64,000 nucleotides of DNA from Phialophora verrucosa (taxonomy: Eukaryota > Ascomycota > Eurotiomycetes > Chaetothyriales > Herpotrichiellaceae), in NCBI GenBank assembly GCA_002099365.1, contig MSED01000010.1:496001-560000 (forward strand), in the 5' to 3' direction. Below are positions 55,741-64,000 of the stretch, piece by piece. The position numbers were made by a program, and so were the translations under genes. The notes beneath the pieces were generated by a model. It did no database searches and was not told the DNA's origin. It saw only the letters and a list, made by a program, of their open reading frames with translations. How positions within the stretch are numbered: the first letter of the stretch is position 1; the number at the start of each line of letters is the position of its first letter.

Positions 55741-57600
55741 TTATGGCTTCATCTCGGCGAGGGTCATCCGTGTCGATGCATCCTCGGCCACCCATGTCTC
55801 GATCCTCTCGACCACATCGGCAACCATCTTCGCGTATGTGTCTGAAACGTTGAACATCGAGGTATGCGCAGTGACTTCGTCGATACCCTCGAAGTACACC
55901 CGAATCCAGGTGTCGTCACGCTTGCCGGTCATCGGATCCTTGGGTGGAAGAGCACAAAATTTGCGATCCTTTTGCTTCCTCCCTGCCTGTGACTTGCTTT
56001 CTCCCTCGGCGTGTAGCTGTCTGTCATAATGCTCAGGATTGAGTGTTGCAGCTCCCTTTTTTTGTTCTTTTCGCACGCGAACCTCCTGCGTTTGTGCTTG
56101 CTTCTTGATGTTCTCTTCCTGCTTGAGCTTGTTGCGCCGGCGTCTCTCAACCAGTTCCTGACGTTCCCTCAGGGATTCCTCCCTGTCTTTCGCTGCTCTC
56201 TTGTATGCCTTGACCTTGCGATGATGCTCGTTTCGAAGTAGCTTCACTATGTCCTCCTCTTTAAACAGCCCAGCGTCAAATTCTGCAGGTGGCGCCGGCA
56301 AGGGTGGAAGCGGCGGCAACAGCCCAAGTTCTGCTGATCCCGGGTCATAGGAACTTATACTCGCATCCGTCGCCAAGGTCGAGTTAGCTTGCTCGCTGTT
56401 GGTCGTGGCAGGCGTGAGTTCTGGAGGATCCGGATCGATGTTCAGTTCGCTGATGTCTTTGACGGTCAGCTCGCCGTCCCGATGCTCCTCTAGCGAGAGT
56501 CTTGGACTCGACACGGTCGAGGGACGAAGGCTCTCCCCTGACGACCGTCGCGTAGATGTCTCCTGTAGCTCACTTAAGGGGAGATCAAGCAGACCACCCC
56601 CAGTGCTCGGTGAAGGCGATCTCTCCTTGACCGGTCCCGTACTTGCAGAGTAGTAGTTAACGAACCGCACTCGCTTCATCAACCTGCCATCTGGTGTTCT
56701 TGGCTTTGCTGTCTCATCGATGTCTTCCAGTGCGCGAACAGCGGTGAAGCGCCTCTTCAAGCCCGGATAGTCTGCAAGACAGCCGCCGAACTCAAAGTGA
56801 GAAGAGACGTAGTCTCCCGTCGCCTTGGCGAGCTCGCCACAGTGCTTGTTCCAAAAGTACCAGAACCTTCGCAGCTTGCCCGTTCTATCTGTGAGACGAA
56901 CATCGTTTGCATATGTTGGGTTATAGGTAGGGCCCGGAGGTTCTGTGTCCGAGAATACTTTTGGATCCGCGGGCGGCACCACCGAAGGCTGGGGAGGCGA
57001 GCGGAAAAGACTTGCAATGCCCGTGCCCACAACGCCAGGATGCATCCCCAGAAAGGGTGTATCGAAAGCGATGAGCCCCAGAATACGATGCTGGAACAGC
57101 TCATTGCTACCTGCAGGCGAATTGGAAGGGATCAAGGCCACCTCTGCCGCCAGGATGCCTCCCAGGCTGTGGCCTACCAGGATAACATCCGTTCTGCTCG
57201 ACTCGTGAGGTGCGAGCCATTTGCTAAAGTCATCGCGTGCGAAAGAGATGTTCTTCCGCGATTTGTAACGCGGGTAAATCTTTGTGTAGACAACATGAGT
57301 TTTTGCTAACGCGGGAGTAAGCCGGGCATGGACATGAGTCGGAAAGCCTTGAAAGCTGGTCTCGGTTCCAAGAAAGCCATGGATGTATATGATCAACAGC
57401 GTTCGGCGATCGTCGCCAGGACTTTCAACAGGATGGAGGGATTGTGTCGATGAAGCCCGTGGATCATGCAAGCAGCCTGAATAGGGATATGAAGATGGAT
57501 TGAGATGAGGTGAAGGTGTTGGCGAGAGATGGTTTATCGTGCTGTTAGAAACAAAGGCGGCATTCCTTGGAGGGAGTCGAGGTTGTTGGTTCCCTGTCAT
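55741..57600 (-). CDS. Alpha/beta-hydrolase, DUF676 lipase-like
   Basis: A single exon of 619 residues from ATG 57600. The hydrolase fold is clear: strand and oxyanion loop YIHGFLGTETSF (about 72-83) and nucleophile elbow VGHSLGG (Ser145). C-terminal to it is a Ser/Pro-rich disordered part, then a long basic coiled coil (HHRKVKAYKRAAKDREESLRERQELVERRR, about 455-520), and a final conserved block (WIRVYFEGIDEVTAHTSMF). The frame is open 34 codons further upstream to 57702 and contains another ATG, but the extra residues look non-conserved or intronic. The family includes putative lipases or protein-acyl hydrolases; the substrate is unknown. It is divergent from VAM7. Confidence 0.8.
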   Translation of the reverse strand: MTGNQQPRLPPRNAAFVSNSTINHLSPTPSPHLNPSSYPYSGCLHDPRASSTQSLHPVESPGDDRRTLLIIYIHGFLGTETSFQGFPTHVHARLTPALAKTHVVYTKIYPRYKSRKNISFARDDFSKWLAPHESSRTDVILVGHSLGGILAAEVALIPSNSPAGSNELFQHRILGLIAFDTPFLGMHPGVVGTGIASLFRSPPQPSVVPPADPKVFSDTEPPGPTYNPTYANDVRLTDRTGKLRRFWYFWNKHCGELAKATGDYVSSHFEFGGCLADYPGLKRRFTAVRALEDIDETAKPRTPDGRLMKRVRFVNYYSASTGPVKERSPSPSTGGGLLDLPLSELQETSTRRSSGESLRPSTVSSPRLSLEEHRDGELTVKDISELNIDPDPPELTPATTNSEQANSTLATDASISSYDPGSAELGLLPPLPPLPAPPAEFDAGLFKEEDIVKLLRNEHHRKVKAYKRAAKDREESLRERQELVERRRRNKLKQEENIKKQAQTQEVRVRKEQKKGAATLNPEHYDRQLHAEGESKSQAGRKQKDRKFCALPPKDPMTGKRDDTWIRVYFEGIDEVTAHTSMFNVSDTYAKMVADVVERIETWVAEDASTRMTLAEMKP

Positions 57601-57874
57601 GTCTGCAGAGAGTGAATGGTAGACCAAAGCATTATTCAGAAAGAAAACACCCAGGTGTCCCAACTGTAAAAACAACTCCGAGCACCAAGCATGTTGATAC
57701 ATACCTAGTGAGGAGGTGCTTGCGCGGGCGGTGATGTGGCTGTGACGCTCCTCAACGATTTACGCGACCACGACGACGACGTCACTTTGCATGTGCATCA
57801 TCCTGCGCGCTTCACAAGGCTGCGGCTCTCATCTCTAACAAGCCATCAACAAAGTGGGTTCTTGCTCACACATC

Positions 57875-58978
57875 ATGGCACCACACGTCGAGATATCAAT
57901 ACCAAACACAACCATTTCCGAAGGCTCCAAGCCATACACACTCTACAACATCACGCTCCGCTTACCTCTCCGTTCATTCACTGTCCAGAAGCGCTACTCG
58001 GACTTCCTCACTCTACATTCGGGTCTCACAGACCAAGTTGGCACCCCTCCACCGTGCAGCCTCCCCGGGAAGTCGTGGTTCTCAAGAACAGTTTCGAATC
58101 CGCAGCTCACCGAAGAGCGCCGTCGCGGCCTCGAAACATACCTCAAAACCATCAACGAAAGCGACGACTCGAGATGGCGCACGACTAGCGTTTGGCGCGC
58201 TTTTCTCAACCTTCCCTCCTCGCTCGCAAGCAGCACGTCAAGTAAAGCCGGCGCGTTACACTCCATCATCTCAGGTCCTGGTGGAGGAGGTGCGCCGATC
58301 ACAGACCCGGTGATCTGGCTTGACGTGCACCGTGACCTGAAAGCACAGCTACAAGACGCACGGCTGAATCTGACGAACCGGGATCAAGCCACCACAACGC
58401 AGAAACAGCATGAAGCTGGTGCTGCGGCCAAGAGCCACCTGGTGAAGGCTTCAGGGCTCATATCGGCACTGGAAGAAGGATTGGCAAATATCCAAAAGGG
58501 CGCGAGTGATGGGTGGGGAGGGCAGAAATTGGGAGACGGCGAGCTACGGAGGCGGAAAGATCTCATTGCATCGGCAAAGAAGGACCGGGACGGGCTGGAG
58601 AATTTGTTGAATGCCATGGCCACGAAATCAAAACTTGATCAGACTGTCGCTTCCATGCAGCAGACCCAGGAGCTGATGGGTAGTGCTCACAACAACAAGC
58701 CAAAGGTTGGTGGCGGTAGAGTTCTCGGGAAGGAGACGGCCGAGACGCGCGAGCTCGACAACCAAGGCGTTCTGCAACTCCAGAAGCAGAAGATAGCAGA
58801 TCAAGACCTCGATGTGGAGGAGCTGCGGAAGATCGTCCAGCGGCAAAAAGAGTTAGGCATCGCCATCAACCAAGAACTCGAGGTGCAGAACGACATGCTT
58901 AGGATGGTCGACGAAGATGTGGAACGAGTGCAAGGTAAGATCCAGATCGCGAAGAGGAGGATTGGGAAGATATCGTAG
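57875..58978 (+). CDS. VAM7: Vacuolar Qc-SNARE Vam7
   Basis: A SNARE for homotypic vacuole fusion, brought to the membrane by PtdIns3P. A single exon of 367 residues. The N-terminal PX domain occupies about 1-115 (PYTLYNITLRLPLRSFTVQKRYSDF, with RYSDF as the phosphoinositide-site signature, and RRGLETYLKTI). The middle is a poorly ordered linker. The C-terminal SNARE helix covers about 310-365 (VEELRKIVQRQKELGIAINQELEVQNDMLRMVDEDVERV), with a central Q. There is no membrane anchor, as in yeast Vam7. The 274-bp promoter is shared with the lipase-like gene. It is convergent with KU80. Confidence 0.92.
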   Translation: MAPHVEISIPNTTISEGSKPYTLYNITLRLPLRSFTVQKRYSDFLTLHSGLTDQVGTPPPCSLPGKSWFSRTVSNPQLTEERRRGLETYLKTINESDDSRWRTTSVWRAFLNLPSSLASSTSSKAGALHSIISGPGGGGAPITDPVIWLDVHRDLKAQLQDARLNLTNRDQATTTQKQHEAGAAAKSHLVKASGLISALEEGLANIQKGASDGWGGQKLGDGELRRRKDLIASAKKDRDGLENLLNAMATKSKLDQTVASMQQTQELMGSAHNNKPKVGGGRVLGKETAETRELDNQGVLQLQKQKIADQDLDVEELRKIVQRQKELGIAINQELEVQNDMLRMVDEDVERVQGKIQIAKRRIGKIS

Positions 58979-59138
58979 CGCGATGGCTCGTTGTCATGAT
59001 AGCGTTCATTCATTTTGCGTGCTCACCACGTCAACTTTGGTGGTGTGGGTATCTCTGTAAAACAACAACTTTTGAGGACAAACAGGCTCGTGAAGACATA
59101 TTCTCACATGTCAAGCATAACAGGCAAACCGATGACTG

Positions 59139-61301
59139 CTACTTTCTGGACGGCTTCACTTTCATCAGGTCCTCCGCCTCGTCTCTGGTTATCTCCGACA
59201 GCTCTTCTTCATCCTTGCTGATGAAACCGATGTTTCCCGTTCTTATCCTATACCACAGCTCCCCTCTATTCTCGCCGAGCTGTCCCTGGAAGAGCTTCTC
59301 CTTGAACTCGCGCAGCGCGTCGTTGTAGTAATTCGGCACCTCCATCCCGATCGTCTCGTTTCGGATCGTGGCCAAGCCTTCCAAAATCATATCGTAGTTC
59401 TTCTGTCCATAGTCCCTCTTCACGAGGTCTTCTATGATCTGCTGCATCTGCTTGACCGCTTCTTTGACGATGGCCATATCATCCGTGGTTTTGAAGACAT
59501 TTTTGAACTCAGGGATTGCGTTATTTGGGTTGATATATATCTTGCCCTGCTCGACGGGTCGCTCTTTGCGCAGCAACTTTTCGACATCAAGTCCGGAGAG
59601 CGGCTTCTCAGCATCACGATCACGAGTTTTTACTCTTCCTTTCTTACGCTTATCCACCTTTTTGACATCCGCAGCGTCTTTCACCTTCTGCAGCGCCGAA
59701 TGTGCTTGTTCCAGAAGTGCAGGCGGCGGTTTCTGCATGAGTTCATACACCTCCTTTCTCTTTGGTAATTCTTTGCTCTTCTTTGGATCATTGGCGTTGA
59801 CTGCGCGGTCCTTGATAGCATCCTCAATGGTATGGAGTAGTGGTGAGAATGTGTCATCAATGGCCATCATTTCTTCACCATTTTCATCGTCCACAAGCAT
59901 CATATTGTCGACGAAGTCGCTCATGCCCTCAAGCAGCTTTTCTGATGGGAGATTGCGATGTTCTGTGAGTGCTTTCCCTGACACTGTGAAGACTTTGTCA
60001 ACCGGCGGAAATCTGTACGCCCGAATGTCCTCTGCAAATGGCAAGACATTCTCAACCAGGCCCTCGGAATCCGGCTCCACCAGTGGTGAAAGCACCGTGA
60101 GAATTGGCTCGGCTGTGTCTTTCTTGACCAGCCGGCCGATAGCGACGGAGCCAAGTTCGAAGAGGGAGTGAATAAGCGAGGATAACGCCATCGCGGCTTT
60201 GTCGTTGCCTTTCTGTGCCACAACAATGTTTGCATTGTCCATAAGCATGTACCGCTCGATATTATCCGCGGGAACAAAGCCCAAAATGTCGTACGCAGCT
60301 TCTGTCTCATACTTGGTGATGTTTTGTTCTGATTCGGCGATTGATACTGCAGTTCGGCCATACTCATAGCCTTTGGCTAGTTCGTCGCGATCGAGTATCT
60401 TCGTACCGCCTTCGTACTCGTCGCCCTTGACTCTGTACTTGTAGAGGCTGTGCACAGTCGCCAGACCGTCACCATCTTCGTCTTCAGTAGTGCCACTGGG
60501 TCTGCTGATATAGGCACTTACGGTGGGTGCCCTTCGGACGGATACTTTCATGTACCTCTCCACGTCGATATATAGGGCTGTATCGTACTGTGTCGGGTCA
60601 CCGAGCCTCAACTGGCCTCTGTATGTTGGCGTTGGACGGACCGCCTTGATGGCGGGTCTCGAAAGGTCATCGATGGCCTCCTGCATTGTGCCAATTTGTC
60701 CACCACTAAGGTCGACTAAGCGTTTCAAGATTCTTTCATTCTTCGCCTTGTCTTTCGGCTTGTCCTCTTCCTTGAAGCCATACTCGGGGTCATCGAAGTC
60801 TACTCCCAACACAGTCAACTCGATATTGTTGTCTTTGAATTGTTGGGCGACCTGATCGAGATCATCCTCGTCGATGTGGCTCCCTCTAGCATTTGTGATA
60901 ACAAAGATCCTCTTCCTATATTTCAAATGCTTGCAGTGCCGAGTGATCATGTCTACTCCCAGTATGATTGCGGAAACAATGTCTCGCTCGTCGGTGTGGC
61001 TGGGCTTCAACCCATGAGGCAGATTCTGTAGCTCGGGAAGGAGGAGTTGCGATATGGGTTGAAGCACGCTGATGTGCTTGTAGCTGTCATCTTGTTCCAT
61101 CATTGAATTGTCCGTCTGGTCTGTCCCGAGTCCAAGTACACCAATTTGCAAGGTCTTTCGCCCTGTGAAGACGACACCAGTAATCCGGTCGTAAACCCAC
61201 TGCAGAGACCATTCCAAATCGCTTTGTTCTCGACCGTTATGCTTCTTGCCCATAGATCGAGCAACGTCGATAATGTAGACGGTGGCCTCCTTGTCCGCCA
61301 T
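59139..61301 (-). CDS. KU80: Ku80 subunit of the Ku DNA end-binding complex
   Basis: A partner of Ku70 in non-homologous end joining and telomere maintenance in the nucleus. A single exon of 720 residues, close to the family length (A. nidulans NkuB and N. crassa Mus-52 size). The N-terminal von Willebrand-like domain (TVYIIDVARSMGKK, DMITRHCKHLKYRKRIFVITNARG) covers about 1-225. The DNA-ring core follows, with KFQKGN-type chemistry replaced by AQKGNDKAAMALSSLIHSL near residue 360 and RFPPV near 435. The C-terminal helical domain (NVFKTTDDMAIVKEAVKQMQQIIEDL) is near 600-690. The ATG at 61301 gives the conserved MADKEATVYI start. It is convergent with VAM7, with about 160 bp between. Confidence 0.93.
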   Translation of the reverse strand: MADKEATVYIIDVARSMGKKHNGREQSDLEWSLQWVYDRITGVVFTGRKTLQIGVLGLGTDQTDNSMMEQDDSYKHISVLQPISQLLLPELQNLPHGLKPSHTDERDIVSAIILGVDMITRHCKHLKYRKRIFVITNARGSHIDEDDLDQVAQQFKDNNIELTVLGVDFDDPEYGFKEEDKPKDKAKNERILKRLVDLSGGQIGTMQEAIDDLSRPAIKAVRPTPTYRGQLRLGDPTQYDTALYIDVERYMKVSVRRAPTVSAYISRPSGTTEDEDGDGLATVHSLYKYRVKGDEYEGGTKILDRDELAKGYEYGRTAVSIAESEQNITKYETEAAYDILGFVPADNIERYMLMDNANIVVAQKGNDKAAMALSSLIHSLFELGSVAIGRLVKKDTAEPILTVLSPLVEPDSEGLVENVLPFAEDIRAYRFPPVDKVFTVSGKALTEHRNLPSEKLLEGMSDFVDNMMLVDDENGEEMMAIDDTFSPLLHTIEDAIKDRAVNANDPKKSKELPKRKEVYELMQKPPPALLEQAHSALQKVKDAADVKKVDKRKKGRVKTRDRDAEKPLSGLDVEKLLRKERPVEQGKIYINPNNAIPEFKNVFKTTDDMAIVKEAVKQMQQIIEDLVKRDYGQKNYDMILEGLATIRNETIGMEVPNYYNDALREFKEKLFQGQLGENRGELWYRIRTGNIGFISKDEEELSEITRDEAEDLMKVKPSRK

Positions 61302-61883
61302 CTTAGCTGGATCCTTGATGGAGATATGACGTTCGAACGGCGAGGAGGCTCACGAGAGGGGAGCGGGCAGCCCTATAGCGGATGAGGCGAGGGAAACGAT
61401 CCGATGGTACGGAGTAGGCGGGCCGTAATACATAACAGAATCGGCGCGTCGTTGACCTGGGCTTGAGCTGAAGCGGAACTGCGAGTACACGGAGGGGGGA
61501 TTGAGATGCGGACGTCAGGCATCGATCACGAACTTGCCGCGTCATCACGTGGGCAGCTGCTGCGAAAACGCGTCGGCGCTTCACTTTGCTCACTTTCCGC
61601 TGGCTTCAATCTTGCTGTTCTAGCTCCTCATAAAGCTCAAGTTCGAATGCCTGGTCGGCCCTTTCATTCTGGATGTGTTATACAGCATGTCTCGCCAATG
61701 TCTTGCCAACGCGGTTGATATTCTCTGCTGCTTTACACCACACTCTAGACAGTCCTAGCCAGGACATGGGTGCTCGACACCCCACATCATGGACATTAAT
61801 AGCGTGACATACGTCAGCTTCTTTGTCTGATCTTTGGACTATCCTTGGAATGGCGGTAGTACTCTCTTGAGCTCTCCCAGTCT
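61302..61883. promoter_or_regulatory. KU80 upstream region
   Basis: About 580 bp holding the KU80 promoter and the 3' end of the flavin monooxygenase gene, both on the minus strand. No gene recognised. Confidence 0.45.
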
Positions 61884-63302
61884 TCACAACCGTGCACGAA
61901 GCTGTTCCTGTGCTGACCTCTTCCAATATCTATCCTTGAGCTGGATCACGGAAAACCCAAGTTCAGCCCATCTATCTTCCCACGGCGGCAGTTCGTATGC
62001 CGACGTACCTGCTGCCGGAGCACCTGCAAGATCCCGAAGAAACCCGTAGTACTCGGGCCACTCGAGCCTCAGCTCATGGAAGTTGATCCCTGGGCCTTTG
62101 GACCTCAGCCGTTCGACCTCCCAAAGATCTTGCTCGGAAGCAGCAGGCAATGGCTTGGCCTCGCGCCCCGCAAAATAGCGAGCGACTGCCACGGCCTGAT
62201 ATTCATACACTCGGAAACTGATTCCGGCCTTAAGCTGTCCGATGACAGTTATTGAGGGATCACCGATTTTGAATAAATGTTGGTAGAATCCTGCCAACCT
62301 GTTGTTCGGTGTTACTGGATCCGGGGACAGGAAAGGATATGACAGTTTGTATCCAGTGGCGAAAATGACCTTCTCAATGCCGGAAACTTTACTCCCATCT
62401 CCGAACTCGGCCTCGATACCTTTGGCTGTCGCCTTGATCGCCTTCAGTTGCGGCTTGGTCACGACGTTGGGCAGCTGGAATGCAGGTTTGAAGAACTCGT
62501 TGACGCCGCGCTGCGCGAGATATAATGGTCCGCTGACTATGCCCTGGATATCAGAGACGATGTCTGCGGCCGAGACATTCCCTCCTACAACAATCACCTG
62601 CTTGCCGACATAGTCGTCTGGCGAACGATAGGCCTTGGAATGTTCAAATGCTTCTGGCTGCGCAGCATGCGCTTCCCTCAAGCCAGCGATCTGCGGGACC
62701 GCGGGAATGTTATAGTGCCCTGTGGCCACGACAACAGCGTCGAACGTCTCCTGCCACCAATATTCGTGCCGCTCACCACGTGCGAGATGATCAGACCGTC
62801 TCAGTGTCAGAATCCACTTCCCATTTACTTTCTCAACTCTCTCAACGCTCGTGCTGAAGGTTACGAGATGGTAGTAATTTTGGAAAACGTCCTCAAGGTA
62901 CTCGGCTACAACCCCGAAGGGTCGCGTGGGGTTGTCACGGCCATAGCGCTCGATGGACGCGGCGGAATTCGTGTCAGGGAGCGGAGTATGAGTGAAAGCC
63001 ATGACTTTGGCGCCGACGTTACTATCCAGGGTGTCATACACGCCTGTTCGTCCGCTGGTATCTTCAGCGGTGAGTTGCGCCGTATGGGGAAAACGCGAAG
63101 GCAGCGAGCGCTTCAGTTGGCCATCCAAACCCGTTGTGAATGGATCTGGCACAGGGTCATAGTTCCATGTTCCCCCGATCCGGTCTCGTCGTTTAAAGAC
63201 TCTAATTCGGTCGAATATGTTCTCGTCGGACAGGGCTTTGACGGCGGAAATACCGGACGGGCCGGTACCAATGACCGCAACGGTTCTGTATCGCGCAGAC
63301 AT
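61884..63302 (-). CDS. Flavin-containing monooxygenase-like oxidoreductase
   Basis: A single exon of 472 residues. The N-terminal FAD fold has GTGPSG (12-17), the FMO linker IGGTWNY, and a second Rossmann motif VVGGNVSAADI (about 237-247). The segment before it (HSKAYRSPDDYVGKQ) is where the FMO signature FxGxxxH lies in classical members, and it is degenerate here. The acidic residue that usually ends beta strand 2 and binds the FAD ribose is lysine here (VFKRRDRIGG, K37). The C-terminus ARL fits a peroxisomal signal. It could oxidise N- or S-containing compounds or act in catabolism; the substrate is unknown. The upstream neighbour is another FAD monooxygenase. Confidence 0.82.
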   Translation of the reverse strand: MSARYRTVAVIGTGPSGISAVKALSDENIFDRIRVFKRRDRIGGTWNYDPVPDPFTTGLDGQLKRSLPSRFPHTAQLTAEDTSGRTGVYDTLDSNVGAKVMAFTHTPLPDTNSAASIERYGRDNPTRPFGVVAEYLEDVFQNYYHLVTFSTSVERVEKVNGKWILTLRRSDHLARGERHEYWWQETFDAVVVATGHYNIPAVPQIAGLREAHAAQPEAFEHSKAYRSPDDYVGKQVIVVGGNVSAADIVSDIQGIVSGPLYLAQRGVNEFFKPAFQLPNVVTKPQLKAIKATAKGIEAEFGDGSKVSGIEKVIFATGYKLSYPFLSPDPVTPNNRLAGFYQHLFKIGDPSITVIGQLKAGISFRVYEYQAVAVARYFAGREAKPLPAASEQDLWEVERLRSKGPGINFHELRLEWPEYYGFLRDLAGAPAAGTSAYELPPWEDRWAELGFSVIQLKDRYWKRSAQEQLRARL

Positions 63303-63750
63303 TTTCTGGCCAGTTGCGTTGAGCCAGGAGATGAGCAGAAAGAACGCGAATTGGGATTTCAGGTGATTCGAGGTTGTAGGCAGCCCAGAACTTCAGCCGT
63401 TCTTTATATCATAATTCATGTTCAGACTCACTTGACGCGTTACAGACCCACTGTGTCGACATGGAAGAGATGTCTTATCTTGCATCTGTTCCGCATCCCG
63501 CTTTGCTTGGAATAGATTAGGAATAACGCACGACTACCAGCCAGCGTTGCCATGGCTGGGACGGCAAAGACACACGAAGAATGACGCGATTGTGGACGCA
63601 GATGAGGTCTTGCGCCGCTATCAGCATCGCCCTATTCTTCACAAGAACGCTACCGAAATCTAGCTTGGCAGGATCAACGAAAGAATATACAGAACGCAAG
63701 CGCTGGCAAAGGATGCTGCGAATCCTTCGCTCAATGGTGATATCTAACTC
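63303..63750. other. Intergenic
   Basis: About 450 bp between two minus-strand monooxygenase genes: the promoter of the first and 3' UTR of the second. No further feature seen. Confidence 0.5.
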
Positions 63751-64000
63751 CTACAGCCGGCTCTCGGCGACAGCATTACCCTCACGCCCCGCATGCGCTG
63801 CTACCACGCCCCAGAACGTGCCGACGACATCATGCTCGGTCAGCCAAAGAGTGCTTGCCCGCTGAAGCATCCTTTGTCGCAGTTCTTCGTCATTCAGTGG
63901 CGGTTTGACATCCTTACTTGCAAGAACACTGTACAACAACTTGTCCGTGTGCGGTCGCCTCGTTGCTTCGTACAAGCTCAACGCTGTCTGAAGCTGGGTG
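63751..64000 (-). CDS. FAD-dependent monooxygenase, C-terminal fragment
   Basis: The frame is open to the right edge, and the last 83 residues are present. The pattern TALSLYEATRRPHTDKLL is the helix near the end of salicylate-hydroxylase-type flavoprotein monooxygenases (usual form: alpha-helical YE..R.PR). The protein ends ESRL, a strong type 1 peroxisomal signal. The catalytic region is outside the window, so the substrate cannot be judged. Confidence 0.6.
   Translation of the reverse strand, partial: TQLQTALSLYEATRRPHTDKLLYSVLASKDVKPPLNDEELRQRMLQRASTLWLTEHDVVGTFWGVVAAHAGREGNAVAESRL

Noticed and set aside
59434..60171. 245-codon plus-strand ORF
   Set aside because: Antisense to KU80, Ser-rich from the complement of its codons; no family pattern.
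62640..63515. 291-codon plus-strand ORF
   Set aside because: Antisense to the flavin monooxygenase, with no domain of its own; a shadow of high-GC coding sequence.
1..64000. CRISPR array, rRNA, tRNA or transposon
   Set aside because: I saw no regular repeat-spacer pattern, no tRNA-like B-box with matching arms outside coding sequence, and no transposase or reverse transcriptase motif. Short tRNAs could be missed by eye.
1..64000. Secondary-metabolite biosynthetic cluster
   Set aside because: No polyketide synthase, peptide synthetase or terpene synthase is present; the oxidoreductases, transporters and regulators here fit primary catabolism better.

Overview
This window is nuclear DNA of a filamentous ascomycete (Pezizomycotina; the gene set fits Eurotiomycetes, but I cannot place it more finely by eye). 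The evidence is short spliceosomal introns (mostly 46-100 nt, GT-AG, with CTAAC/CTGAC-like branch sites), dense genes on both strands, Zn2Cys6 regulators, fungus-specific families (DUF3176, Jen and Dal5 transporters, Trs65) and peroxisomal beta-oxidation genes of fungal type. I found no bacterial operons, CRISPR array, rRNA, tRNA, transposon or secondary-metabolite core gene. Introns were inferred by eye from splice sites plus restored protein similarity, so exon edges are predictions.

Layout. 1-6.5 kb: the 3' end of a fungal-specific transcription factor, nucleoporin Nup120, and a decayed methyltransferase. 6.5-17.1 kb: a compact fatty-acid catabolism block holding the multifunctional beta-oxidation enzyme (Fox2 type), a fatty acid transporter/very-long-chain acyl-CoA synthetase (Fat1 type), a Ctf1/Far-family Zn2Cys6 regulator and an SCP-x type thiolase. 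The promoters of the three enzyme genes carry eight copies of CCTCGG or its complement, the core reported for the Far/Ctf1 regulators. 17.7-22.6 kb: a Dal5-family transporter diverging from the thiolase, a DUF4149 membrane protein and a Jen-family monocarboxylate transporter. 22.6-25.2 kb is gene-poor.

25.2-43.5 kb: a DUF3176 membrane protein, a DUF1223 gene broken by two in-frame stops, a bZIP factor with a long leader, a Sel1-repeat (Dsf2/Nif1) gene, an F-box gene and a disrupted transcription-factor-like pseudogene, with several gene-free stretches of 0.6-2.2 kb.

43.5-64 kb: mainly conserved housekeeping genes: Prp40 (splicing), Trs65 (TRAPP), a hypothetical protein, a Gemin2/SIP1-like protein, a secreted single-pass membrane protein, a SnoaL/NTF2-like protein, cytosolic aspartyl-tRNA synthetase, a lipase-like hydrolase, Vam7 (vacuolar SNARE), Ku80 (end joining), a flavin monooxygenase, and the end of a second FAD monooxygenase cut by the window edge.

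The most interesting biology is the self-contained beta-oxidation block with its probable own regulator. Other points worth a look are a 9-nt micro-exon in the thiolase, a telomere-like repeat inside a Jen intron, the nonsense-broken DUF1223 gene, and a 453-nt terminal intron whose downstream stop codon overlaps a further splice donor. I did not find a convincing wholly new system.
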